Shown here: in pieces, positions 34,366 to 42,352 of the stretch | Layout of the letters: each line of letters begins with the position of its first letter | Numbering within the stretch: position 1 is the first letter of the stretch | Assembly (NCBI RefSeq): GCF_009901585.1 | Contig: NZ_WXYO01000006.1 | Location: 124,001-188,000 of the forward strand | Direction: 5' to 3' | Length of the DNA: 64,000 nucleotides | From: Poritiphilus flavus | GTDB taxonomy: Bacteria > Bacteroidota > Bacteroidia > Flavobacteriales > Flavobacteriaceae | The notes under the pieces: generated by a model | Databases searched by the model: none | What the model was told of the DNA's origin: nothing | What the model saw: the letters and a program-made list of their open reading frames with translations, nothing else | Translations under genes and position numbers: made by a program

Positions 34366-35199
34366 ATGAAAACGCAGCAACAAATTAATTATGATAGGAT
34401 AGCGGACGCTATCAATTATATCAAGGAGAATTTTAAGGAGCAACCCTCCTTAAGCGACATTGCCGAAAGTGTACACCTGAGTCCGTATCACTTTCAAAGA
34501 CTGTTTAGCGATTGGGCAGGGGTAAGCCCAAAGAAATTCATGCAATACATCAGCGTGGAATACGCCAAACAATTGTTGAAAGAAAAACAGGCTACCTTGT
34601 TTGACACGGCCCTGGAGACCGGCCTGTCTGGTACAGGAAGATTACACGATCTCTTTATCAATATTGAGGGTATGACCCCAGGCGAATTTAAAAATGGAGG
34701 GGAAAGCCTGGCTATCAATTACAGTTTTGCCGAAAGCCCTTTCGGTAACCTCATCGTTGCCTCAACACCCAAAGGGATCTGCCATATGGCCTTCAATGAT
34801 GACGAAACAAAAGGCCTGGCCGATCTAAAAGTCCGTTTTGCCAATGCCTCTTACAAACAGGTTGTGGATAAACTACAGCAGGATGCGCTTTTTATATTTC
34901 AGAACGACTGGAGTAAACTAAACCAGATAAAACTGCATCTGAACGCCACCCCTTTTCAACTAAAGGTTTGGCAGGCTCTACTGAAAATACCGCAAGGTTC
35001 CCTGACAACTTATGGAAATATTGCTAAGGAAATATCGGCACCAAACGCCTCAAGGGCTGTTGGTACAGCCGTGGGCAGTAATCCGGTCGCGTTCCTGATA
35101 CCCTGTCATCGCGTGATACAGGCCTCCGGAAACATAGGTGGATATGCCTGGGGTAACACCAGAAAAACGGCGATGATAGGCTGGGAAGCAGCCCAGTAA
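34366..35199 (+). CDS. AraC-type HTH fused to methylated-DNA-[protein]-cysteine S-methyltransferase
   Basis: This 277-residue protein combines an AraC helix-turn-helix (about 10-105, 'SLSDIAESVHLSPYHFQRLF') with an O6-methylguanine methyltransferase domain (about 115-275). The acceptor is Cys247 in 'LIPCHRVIQ', and 'FQLKVWQALLKIPQGSLTTYG' is the conserved helix. It lacks the N-terminal zinc domain of Ada. Start ATG 34366 is supported by a -7 box 20 bp upstream; the in-frame TTG at 34300 lies upstream of that box. It heads a group with an alpha/beta hydrolase, a DUF2086-type oxygenase and a stand-alone Ada zinc-like protein, all on the same strand, suggesting an alkylation-damage response set. 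Confidence 0.9.
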   Translation: MKTQQQINYDRIADAINYIKENFKEQPSLSDIAESVHLSPYHFQRLFSDWAGVSPKKFMQYISVEYAKQLLKEKQATLFDTALETGLSGTGRLHDLFINIEGMTPGEFKNGGESLAINYSFAESPFGNLIVASTPKGICHMAFNDDETKGLADLKVRFANASYKQVVDKLQQDALFIFQNDWSKLNQIKLHLNATPFQLKVWQALLKIPQGSLTTYGNIAKEISAPNASRAVGTAVGSNPVAFLIPCHRVIQASGNIGGYAWGNTRKTAMIGWEAAQ

Positions 35200-35318
35200 G
35201 CCATTCCACCAACAGATTTCTAATTATTGAAAATAGAGCTATGACTCTACAGGCGAAGCCATGGCTGTTGGTGAAATCAAAAATCCTTTAATCCACTATA
35301 AACTAAAAACACAGCATT

Positions 35319-36050
35319 ATGGAAAAAAAGACGTTCATCCTGATCCACGGATCCTGGCACAGCGCCTGGAACTGGCACAAAGTGAGCCCAATATTGGAAA
35401 AACAAGGTCATACTGTCCACGCGATAGACCTTCCCGGTATGGGCAGGGACAAAACCCCAATAGGGGAGGTGACCTTTAGCAAAACCGTTCAAAAATTGTG
35501 TGATCTAATCGATAGTATCGATGGTAAGGTCATCCTGGTTGGGCATAGTAAAAATGGCATTATGATCTCACAGGCGGCTGAATTCCGACCTGAAAAGATC
35601 GAAAAGCTGATCTATCTGGCCGCTTATCTCATTCCGAACGGAAAAACCCAAAAAGAGTACTCCGTTCAGGACACCGAAGGATGGCTAAAAGGTTATGTGG
35701 ATATTCATGAGGAAAGCAAATCGCATACCCTGCGAACTGAGATCTTTAAGGAAGGCCTGTACCACGACTGTGATGATGACATTACCGAAATGGCCAAAGT
35801 GATCCTGAGCCATGAGCCCATAGAATCAGGGACGGTGGCTTTACAATTGTCGAAGGAGCATTACGGCAGTGTTCCAAGATATTACATTGAATGTACCGAT
35901 GACAGGGCGGTGACGCCTTTCATCCAACAAAAAATGTATGCGGAAACCCCGTGCAGAAAGGTCTATAAATTGAATGCCAGCCATTCCCCATTCTTTAGTA
36001 AACCAAATGAGCTTGTAGACATATTTACAGAAATTGCCCAATTGAATTAA
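35319..36050 (+). CDS. Alpha/beta hydrolase (methylesterase/hydroxynitrile lyase-like)
   Basis: This 243-residue cytoplasmic protein has the alpha/beta-hydrolase pattern: oxyanion loop 'ILIHGSWHSAWNW', 'IDLPGMGRDKTP', the nucleophile Ser77 in 'LVGHSKNG', an acid in 'ECTDDRAVTPFIQ' (around 190-202) and the catalytic His in 'LNASHSPFFSKP' (around 220-231). It resembles plant methylesterase/salicylic-binding proteins, a group also frequent in bacteria. Its substrate is unknown and its place in the repair group may be incidental. The start is ATG 35319, 120 bp after the AraC-MGMT stop. Confidence 0.88.
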   Translation: MEKKTFILIHGSWHSAWNWHKVSPILEKQGHTVHAIDLPGMGRDKTPIGEVTFSKTVQKLCDLIDSIDGKVILVGHSKNGIMISQAAEFRPEKIEKLIYLAAYLIPNGKTQKEYSVQDTEGWLKGYVDIHEESKSHTLRTEIFKEGLYHDCDDDITEMAKVILSHEPIESGTVALQLSKEHYGSVPRYYIECTDDRAVTPFIQQKMYAETPCRKVYKLNASHSPFFSKPNELVDIFTEIAQLN

Positions 36051-36075
36051 AGGGAACAACGGAAAAGCAAAAACT

Positions 36076-36783
36076 ATGATTAGAGATAAAATAAAAGCAT
36101 TGGATTGGAATGTTATCACTGAAGAACTGCATTCCAAAGGGTATTGTAGAGTCCCAAAAGTTTTAAACAGCGCACAATGTGAGGAAATTATCAAGTACTA
36201 TGACCAATCTGAGCTGTTTAGAAAAACTGTGGTAATGGAAAGGCATCGCTTTGGAAAAGGGGAATACAAATATTTTGATTACCCACTTCCGAAAATCATT
36301 CAGGACTTGCGCGTCTCACTGTATCCCGGGCTAAGTACTATTGCCAATGACTGGATGAAAGCCCTGAAAATTGAAGTGGAGTACCCGAATTCCCATCAGG
36401 AATTGCAGCGAAAATGCGCGGAAAACGATCAAAACAAACCTACGCCTCTATTACTAAAATATGAAGAGGGCGGCTTTAATACTTTACACCAGGATCTGTA
36501 TGGGGAAGTGTATTTTCCAATACAGGCCGTTTTTTGCCTGACAGAACCAGGAGAGGATTATACCGGAGGGGAATTTGTGTTGACCCAACAAGTACCCCGG
36601 GCACAATCCAAGGCCAATGTATTAAACCCACAAAAGGGCGATATGGTACTTTTTGCCACCAACTTCAGGCCGATTAAAGGAAGCAGAGGCTATTATCGCG
36701 CAAATATGAAACACGGTGTAAGCGAGGTACATCTGGGCAACCGTTGGACCATGGGTATTATCTTCCACGATGCAACTACTTAG
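36076..36783 (+). CDS. 2OG-Fe(II) oxygenase, DUF2086/Oxygenase-NA type
   Basis: This 235-residue protein carries the Fe(II) facial triad: His138 and Asp140 in 'TLHQDLYGEV', and His213 in 'MKHGVSEV', with Arg223 ('NRWTMG') as probable 2-oxoglutarate ligand. Other family segments are 'SKGYCRVPKVLNSAQC', 'LLLKYEEGGFNTLHQD' and 'QKGDMVLFATNFRP'. It matches the family (PF09859) described as an oxygenase acting on damaged nucleic acids, so oxidative demethylation of alkylated DNA is the likely role. It follows the alpha/beta hydrolase by 25 bp and abuts the Ada zinc-like gene (TAG then ATG), giving an operon of repair functions. Confidence 0.87.
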   Translation: MIRDKIKALDWNVITEELHSKGYCRVPKVLNSAQCEEIIKYYDQSELFRKTVVMERHRFGKGEYKYFDYPLPKIIQDLRVSLYPGLSTIANDWMKALKIEVEYPNSHQELQRKCAENDQNKPTPLLLKYEEGGFNTLHQDLYGEVYFPIQAVFCLTEPGEDYTGGEFVLTQQVPRAQSKANVLNPQKGDMVLFATNFRPIKGSRGYYRANMKHGVSEVHLGNRWTMGIIFHDATT

Positions 36784-37035
36784 ATGATGATTGCCCATTC
36801 TGAATTGAGCCCGCAACTGCTTCGGGAAAAAATAAAGGAAGGATCGATCACCTTAGGGGGTAATCGAAAGCTGAAGATCTATGGCAGACTCCGTTGTAAA
36901 TCAGGAAAAAGAATGAAAGAGGTGAACCGGGTCTTTTTTTCAAATGAAAAGCAGGCAAAGGAGATGGGGTACAGGCCCTGTGGTCATTGTATGCGACGGG
37001 AATACAGTCGATGGAAAGAGGAAAATATAACCTAA
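36784..37035 (+). CDS. Stand-alone Ada metal-binding-like domain protein
   Basis: This 83-residue protein has the Ada N-terminal domain without any other part. Visible are 'YGRLRCKSGKRMK' (Cys38) and 'MGYRPCGHCMRREYSRW' (Cys66, Cys69), with 'NRVFFSNEKQAKEMGYRPC' matching Ada's link. The second cysteine of the zinc site (Ada Cys42) is replaced by Lys42, so only three of the four ligands are present. It may use another ligand such as His68, or bind no zinc. It starts with ATGATG directly after the TAG of the oxygenase gene, which shows co-expression. It is in the same frame region as no other gene. Function: likely phosphotriester-methyl sensing or repair; inferred. Confidence 0.8.
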   Translation: MMIAHSELSPQLLREKIKEGSITLGGNRKLKIYGRLRCKSGKRMKEVNRVFFSNEKQAKEMGYRPCGHCMRREYSRWKEENIT

Positions 37036-37040
37036 TGATT

Positions 37041-37625
37041 TTACCAAAAGGAATTTTCCAGCATAGAAATCAGGGACATGCCGGCAGCTGCTCCTGAAAT
37101 GAACAAATTCCACTCCCGGTGTTTTACTTTTAAGACATGGAGAAAGAGGAAAGCGATCCCGACAACAAAAAAGACAATCAAGAGTTGCCCAAGTTCTATA
37201 CCGATATTAAAGCCTAACAAGGGGATCACAATATCCGACGGATCCATGATCAGCGCTTTGAAGTAGTTGGAAAAGTCCATACCATGGATCATTCCAAAGA
37301 ATAGTGCCATAGCGTAATTCCGTTTCATTTTTATGGAATTTCCGGTTTCAAGCTTGCCAATAACGTTATGGAGAGCAGTTAAAAATATGGTCAGGGGTAT
37401 AAGGAATTTGATGATGTTGGATGGGATAGAAAAGATATCCAGGGACACCAAAATCAGGGTTACGCTATGGCCGATGGTGAATGCAGTAACCAAAATGAGG
37501 ATCTTCCGCCAGTTTTCAATCCGATACACAGCGCATAGTACTACCAGGAAGAGGATGTGGTCATAGCCTGCCACGTTCGCGATGTGCTCAAACCCCAGTT
37601 TTAGGTAAAATTCAAATGGATGCAT
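37041..37625 (-). CDS. HupE/UreJ-like membrane protein
   Basis: This 194-residue protein has about six membrane helices and the HupE/UreJ-type pattern with 'GFEHIANVAGYDHILFL' (His, Asp, His in the first helix region), 'TAFTIGHSVTLIL', and 'MIHGMDFSNYF'. HupE and UreJ are nickel/cobalt permeases in some bacteria; in Bacteroidota this version sits next to DUF6702 proteins and its metal, if any, is not known. It converges with the Ada zinc-like gene (5 bp between). It overlaps nothing on the other side: 1 bp separates it from the DUF6702 gene, the same operon. Confidence 0.85.
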   Translation of the reverse strand: MHPFEFYLKLGFEHIANVAGYDHILFLVVLCAVYRIENWRKILILVTAFTIGHSVTLILVSLDIFSIPSNIIKFLIPLTIFLTALHNVIGKLETGNSIKMKRNYAMALFFGMIHGMDFSNYFKALIMDPSDIVIPLLGFNIGIELGQLLIVFFVVGIAFLFLHVLKVKHREWNLFISGAAAGMSLISMLENSFW

Positions 37626-37626
37626 A

Positions 37627-38142
37627 CTAGAATTTGAGTTTGTGGACCGGAGTTTTTTTATTGAGCATCATGCTTTTATTTTTTCCGTTTACGTGTACAT
37701 AAACGATGTTGTTTTGATCAAAGAACAGATCCGTAAAAACCGCGTTTTTGATTTCCAGGGAGCTCAAGGGTGCGGGATGCCTGTAGTCAAAGTACACCCA
37801 CAGGGCGGTATTTTCTCCTTCTCCGCTCAGTTTTTTACGCTTTATCTTCAGCTCAACCTTTTTTCCATTTGCCTTTACATAGAAAAACTGGTTGACATAT
37901 TCCATGAGCATTTTATTCGCTTTGGCCGGTTCGTTTGGCTGACAAAAGGCGAGCTCCTTGCTGTAGGGGTCAAATACAATGGCTTCGTTGACATCCGTTA
38001 GGAATAGTTTGAGGTTAATGGAGAGTATTTGCTTGCCCGAGGAATATTCAATTTCGCATAAGGACAAGCGCAATGGATGAGTAGCTTCGGGCTTGGAAAA
38101 ACCCAATGCAATCAAAATAAACAACCATTGCAACACCATCAA
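37627..38142 (-). CDS. DUF6702 family exported protein
   Basis: This 171-residue protein has an N-terminal hydrophobic signal ('VLQWLFILIALGFSKPEA') and a beta-rich mature part with 'HPLRLSLCEIEYSSGKQIL', 'ISINLKLFLTDVNEAI' and 'FDQNNIVYVHVNGKNKSMML'. It resembles DUF6702 proteins, which occur beside HupE-like genes in Flavobacteria. The function is unknown. The stop lies 1 bp before the next gene's ATG, so the two probably act together. It follows the M19 dipeptidase by 21 bp on the same strand. Confidence 0.82.
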   Translation of the reverse strand: MMVLQWLFILIALGFSKPEATHPLRLSLCEIEYSSGKQILSINLKLFLTDVNEAIVFDPYSKELAFCQPNEPAKANKMLMEYVNQFFYVKANGKKVELKIKRKKLSGEGENTALWVYFDYRHPAPLSSLEIKNAVFTDLFFDQNNIVYVHVNGKNKSMMLNKKTPVHKLKF

Positions 38143-38163
38143 AAAATTAGATCAGCTTATCTT

Positions 38164-39432
38164 CTAAGACTGTATTTTCTCTGCTACAGCCTGAACTTCT
38201 TTAAAGACCCGGATCAGATTACCGCCCCAGATCTTCTCAATCTGTGCTTTGGTGTATCCGCGCCTTACCAGTTCAATAGTGATGTTCATTACCTCGCTGG
38301 CATCGAAAACCCCCTCAATTCCACCACCACCATCAAAATCACATCCTATTCCCACATGGTCTATTCCCGCTACCTCTACAATATGGTCAATATGATCTGC
38401 CACATGAGTAACCGTTGCAGGCGGGTTGGGGTATTTTTCATTCACTTGCTGAAAGGACTGGCGGAGCGCCGCTTTTTCTTCCTTTGTCATTTCACCAATG
38501 GGTTTCATGTTCGCCCGTAAGACCGCGATTGCGGAGTCCCGCTCCGCATTAGGCGGTGCTTCCCGAAGGTAATCTGCCAGCATGGTCAGCTGCACCACAC
38601 CACCGTTTTCCGCCATGAGTTTAAGCATTTCGTCCGTCATGTTCCGTTGGTGATCCGTTACTGCCCTGGCATTGGAATGGCTGGCAATTATAGGTGCCTT
38701 GGAAAGGGCAATTGCATCGTAAAACAGGCTGTCATTACCATGGGATACATCAACCATAATACCCAAACGATTCATTTCTGCTACTACCTCCGCACCAAAG
38801 TCACTCAGGCCTCCGTGTTCTGCTCCATTCGTATCTGTAGCGGAATCCGCCAAGTCGTTGTTGGACGAATGGACCAGGGTGATATAGCGCACTCCTTTAT
38901 TAAAATACAGCTCAACATTGGAAAGGTCGTCCCCGATGGGGTAGCCGTTTTCTATACCGATATAGATCGCCCGCTTGCCCTCTTTTTCCAGAGAATAGGC
39001 ATCCTCTGGATTTAGCGCCAATCCCACTATGTCCGAGTTTCTTTCGGTTGAGGTTATTACGGAATCTATCATTTGCAGGCATAGCTCCTTTGCCCGGGTG
39101 TTTCCATCGTCATCTCTGATATCCTGTGCAACAAAGGCCGCGAAGAAGATGGCGTCCAGATCCCCTTCCTTCATACGGGGATAATCAACCTTAGATCCGG
39201 TTTCATTAGGATCATGGCGCTCCGCCATATCAAAGCCCGGTTCAATCATCCGCAAAGGAGTATCCGCATGGGTATCCAGTGTAAGGACTTCTTTGTGGAT
39301 TGCAAGGGCCCTTTGTACCAATTCTTCTTCGGTTTCCGCATCGGCATCTGAGCTTGCGGATTTTTCTTTGCAACTGCTTATAAAGAGCACAAGCAGCAAT
39401 AAAACCAGGTAATTTTGATGTAGTTTAAGCAT
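38164..39432 (-). CDS. Membrane dipeptidase (M19, renal dipeptidase family) lipoprotein
   Basis: This protein of 422 residues is a zinc dipeptidase of the amidohydrolase superfamily acting on L,D- or L,L-dipeptides. Motifs: 'LTLDTHADTPLRM' (His and Asp of the metal site), 'YIGIENGYPIG' with the bridging Glu, 'VDVSHGNDSLF' and 'IIASHSNARAVTDH' (His ligands), and 'HVGIGCDFDGGGG'. It begins with a lipoprotein signal 'LLLLVLFISSCKEK'; I choose ATG at 39432 because the upstream in-frame extension to 39492 would place the signal internally. It follows the M20 gene, same strand, and with the YfcC transporter forms a peptide-use group. Confidence 0.9.
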   Translation of the reverse strand: MLKLHQNYLVLLLLVLFISSCKEKSASSDADAETEEELVQRALAIHKEVLTLDTHADTPLRMIEPGFDMAERHDPNETGSKVDYPRMKEGDLDAIFFAAFVAQDIRDDDGNTRAKELCLQMIDSVITSTERNSDIVGLALNPEDAYSLEKEGKRAIYIGIENGYPIGDDLSNVELYFNKGVRYITLVHSSNNDLADSATDTNGAEHGGLSDFGAEVVAEMNRLGIMVDVSHGNDSLFYDAIALSKAPIIASHSNARAVTDHQRNMTDEMLKLMAENGGVVQLTMLADYLREAPPNAERDSAIAVLRANMKPIGEMTKEEKAALRQSFQQVNEKYPNPPATVTHVADHIDHIVEVAGIDHVGIGCDFDGGGGIEGVFDASEVMNITIELVRRGYTKAQIEKIWGGNLIRVFKEVQAVAEKIQS

Positions 39433-39488
39433 GTTTTTAGTTTGATGTTTGCATTGATTTAAATATACAACAATAGAAACGTATGGAA

Positions 39489-40655
39489 TCATACAAAATC
39501 CTCCGAAGAAAGCTCCTTAATGAGCTTATACATCATTTCCACTCCTTTTTCCAATTGTTCCTTAGCAATAAATTCATCAGCTCTGTGGGCTTGTGCAATG
39601 GAACCGGGACCGCAAATGGCCGAATTAAATCCTTCATTCGCAAATTGCCCTGCCTCTGCAGCATAAGAAACGGTATTCAACTTAGAATTTCCGGATATTC
39701 TTTTGATTAAATCGACTATGTCGTCGTCCGCCCTGGTATCCAAAAAGGGTACAGGTGGATGGTTTTCAACGGTTTTTATGGAAAAATCGGGAAAGATCTT
39801 TCGCAGTTCGGCTTCGCGCTGCCTGCAATAGGCTTCAAACTCTTCTACTATGCTCATAATATCATCCATGGGAATGGTTCGTAAATCCCAGAAAAAATGG
39901 GCTTTATCCGCAATGACATTTGGCGCAATCCCTCCTTGGACCAATCCAATATGAATGGATGAGTGGGGGGGATGGAAGCGCTCGTCCAAACGGCCATCAG
40001 CGATCAATTCGTTCATTTTGTTTTCCAGCCAGAGAATCAGTCGCATGGCTTCGTGGATGGCACTTACTTCCTGCTTTATTCGGCTACTGTGTCCGGCCGA
40101 ACCGTTGACATAGGTCTCAAGAATATAGATGCTTTTCTGACCGACAATAGGCTCCATTAAGGATGGCTCGCCTATCAAAGCGTATTTAGGGGTCTCGCTG
40201 TAGTGGTCTTTGATGGCCCGTGCCAGTTCAGGAGCAGCCAAACACCCAATCTCTTCATCATAGGAAAAAGCAAAGTAAATCGGCTTTTTTAGATCAGCTT
40301 TAAGCATTTGAGGCAATGCGGCCAAACAACAGGCCAGGAATCCTTTCATATCACAGGATCCCCGTCCGTAAAGTTTTCCATCACCTTTATCCGTAAGGGT
40401 AAAGGGGTCCGTGGTCCAATCCTGACCTTCCACAGGTACCACATCCATATGCCCTGAAAGGATAACACCGCCATCTGCAGCAGGGCCTATCCGGCAATGC
40501 AATGAAGCTTTATTCCCTACTTCATTAGGTACCAAATTCACTTCAACTCCATGCGATTCCAAATAGTCTTTTATCCAATTCAGAATGCTCAAATTACTTT
40601 CACCTCCAAGGATGGGAAAAGACACTAGTTTTGCAAGGATATTCTCTACACTCAT
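39489..40655 (-). CDS. M20 family deacetylase (acetylornithine deacetylase/ArgE type)
   Basis: This 388-residue cytoplasmic enzyme hydrolyses N-acyl amino acids with a two-metal site. Motifs: 'LSGHMDVVPVEGQDW' (His-Asp), 'LYGRGSCDMKGFLA' (Asp), 'FSYDEEIGC' (Glu-Glu catalytic/ligand), 'IGEPSL' and 'AHRADEFI' (His). It fits ArgE-like members (acetylornithine deacetylase); other M20 amidases remain possible. In this context, next to a dipeptidase and a YfcC transporter and not arginine genes, it may handle peptides or acyl amino acids rather than ornithine. It starts 5 bp after the YfcC stop (same strand), an operon. Confidence 0.88.
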   Translation of the reverse strand: MSVENILAKLVSFPILGGESNLSILNWIKDYLESHGVEVNLVPNEVGNKASLHCRIGPAADGGVILSGHMDVVPVEGQDWTTDPFTLTDKGDGKLYGRGSCDMKGFLACCLAALPQMLKADLKKPIYFAFSYDEEIGCLAAPELARAIKDHYSETPKYALIGEPSLMEPIVGQKSIYILETYVNGSAGHSSRIKQEVSAIHEAMRLILWLENKMNELIADGRLDERFHPPHSSIHIGLVQGGIAPNVIADKAHFFWDLRTIPMDDIMSIVEEFEAYCRQREAELRKIFPDFSIKTVENHPPVPFLDTRADDDIVDLIKRISGNSKLNTVSYAAEAGQFANEGFNSAICGPGSIAQAHRADEFIAKEQLEKGVEMMYKLIKELSSEDFV

Positions 40656-40660
40656 AAGAT

Positions 40661-42064
40661 CTAACTATAATTTACTGCTACGGCAATGATCAAGGCCAAA
40701 AAGGCTAAAAAAAACACACTGATCAATACTGGAAATATAAAACGAATCCACCGATCAATGGGTACTCTGCACATACTTAGCATGGCGATAAGCCCTCCGA
40801 GGGTCGGGTTGACCAGGTTAGACAGTCCATCACCGATCTGAAAGGCCAGAATGGTGATTTGCCTACTAAGTCCCAGAGACTCTCCCAGGGGTAACATAAC
40901 GGGTAAAGTAGCCAGTGCCTGACCACTACCGGAAGGGATAAAAAAATTGATTAGGCTTTGGGAAATGGACATGCCTATTGCCGAGGCGTATAAGGGCAAT
41001 CCTTCCAGGGCGTTCGAAAACTGGTAGGAGATGGTATCCCCAATGTTTCCCATTTCCATAAGCACTTTTATGGATGTTGCAAAGCCTACCATAAATGCCC
41101 CTGGTGCGGCAAGAGCAACTGATTTTAATACGGTTTCGCTCATAGTGGTAGCGCCCATGCCAGAAACAATTCCACAAAGCAATGCTACCACTAAGAATAC
41201 TGCTGAAAGTTCGTTGATGTACCAATTGAGATTGAAGACGCCGTACAAGACAACCAACAGGCCTATTACAAAAATGGAAATGACCATCCAGTTTTTTCTG
41301 CTCAATTGATATTCTTGTAAGGGCCGGGACAATCCCAGTTCACTATCGTCAAGACCTTTGCCCAAACTTTTGCTGGGATCCAGGGCGATCTTCTTAAAAT
41401 ACCTCACATTGTAGTATGCCATTACACCTAAGGCGGAAAAACAGAGTACACTGCGGAGTAGGGCGCCTGAAAACATAGGTAGTTCGGCTATTTTGTGTCC
41501 TGTTCCGACCGTATACGGATTTATAGGCGATAGCCCAAAGCCAATGGTCATGGCCCCAACGGAGATACCGGCAGCCAGTATTAGATCCCCTCCCAATGCC
41601 AGGCTGAGTACAGCCGCTATGGGTACCATGGCAATATTGTTTTCATAACCCACGGTTATACCCAGTATCCCGTAGATAAAGGTCATGATCACAATGATCA
41701 TATGTTTGTTTTTCAGACCTAATTTCTTCACCAGGGTCCCCACCGCGTTTTCAACCGCCTTGGATCTATCCATAAAGCCAAACATGATCCCCCCGGCAAG
41801 TACGATAAAGATTATTTCCACCGCCGCTTTAAAACCCAGGGGAATGGACTTGAACATGTCTAATAGTCCAACAGGGGTTGAGTCTATGGTTTTGTAGGAG
41901 CCCGGAACAACAGTTTGCCTTCCATCAACCAGAATCCGCTCGTAAGTTCCTGCTGGCAGTATATAAGTCAACAGGCTTACCAGTACAATAATGCCGAAAA
42001 GCATGGTGATGGCATGGGGTATACGCTGAAAAAAAGAGGGGGTTTTGGAAATCGATTTACTCAT
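40661..42064 (-). CDS. YfcC-type (C4-dicarboxylate/AbgT-like) membrane transporter
   Basis: This 467-residue protein has about 12 membrane helices. It shows the YfcC/DcuC family features: 'YILPAGTYER', 'GIMFGFMDRSKAVENAVG', 'VGYENNIAMVPIAAVLSLALGGD' and 'FFIPSGSGQALATLPVMLPLGESLG', ending 'NPTLGGLIAMLSMCRVPIDRW'. It probably imports short peptides, amino acids or dicarboxylates. It is the first gene of a three-gene group with the M20 and M19 enzymes, consistent with uptake followed by hydrolysis. It is transcribed divergently from the NlpC/P60 lipoprotein (288-bp spacer). Confidence 0.88.
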   Translation of the reverse strand: MSKSISKTPSFFQRIPHAITMLFGIIVLVSLLTYILPAGTYERILVDGRQTVVPGSYKTIDSTPVGLLDMFKSIPLGFKAAVEIIFIVLAGGIMFGFMDRSKAVENAVGTLVKKLGLKNKHMIIVIMTFIYGILGITVGYENNIAMVPIAAVLSLALGGDLILAAGISVGAMTIGFGLSPINPYTVGTGHKIAELPMFSGALLRSVLCFSALGVMAYYNVRYFKKIALDPSKSLGKGLDDSELGLSRPLQEYQLSRKNWMVISIFVIGLLVVLYGVFNLNWYINELSAVFLVVALLCGIVSGMGATTMSETVLKSVALAAPGAFMVGFATSIKVLMEMGNIGDTISYQFSNALEGLPLYASAIGMSISQSLINFFIPSGSGQALATLPVMLPLGESLGLSRQITILAFQIGDGLSNLVNPTLGGLIAMLSMCRVPIDRWIRFIFPVLISVFFLAFLALIIAVAVNYS

Positions 42065-42352
42065 TTATCTCAATAGGACTGCAGCGAATTATTGGTTTAA
42101 GAACAAATAAACCTGATTTTCATTAATTCCGGTCTATTTAAACTAAAATATTCGGTACAGACTAATATGGTATAAAATTTATCAAATAGGTCTTATTGTT
42201 GAGATAAAATGAAAGAATGATGTCATTTATTCGTTAGAAGAACATTTGTAGTTTGTTAGAATAGGAGTATTTTCAAACTTTGTTGATGTCATTAAAAATG
42301 ACTTGTTGCAATCTTAAACCTGAATTGATCAATCCGTAAAAAATAAATATTC

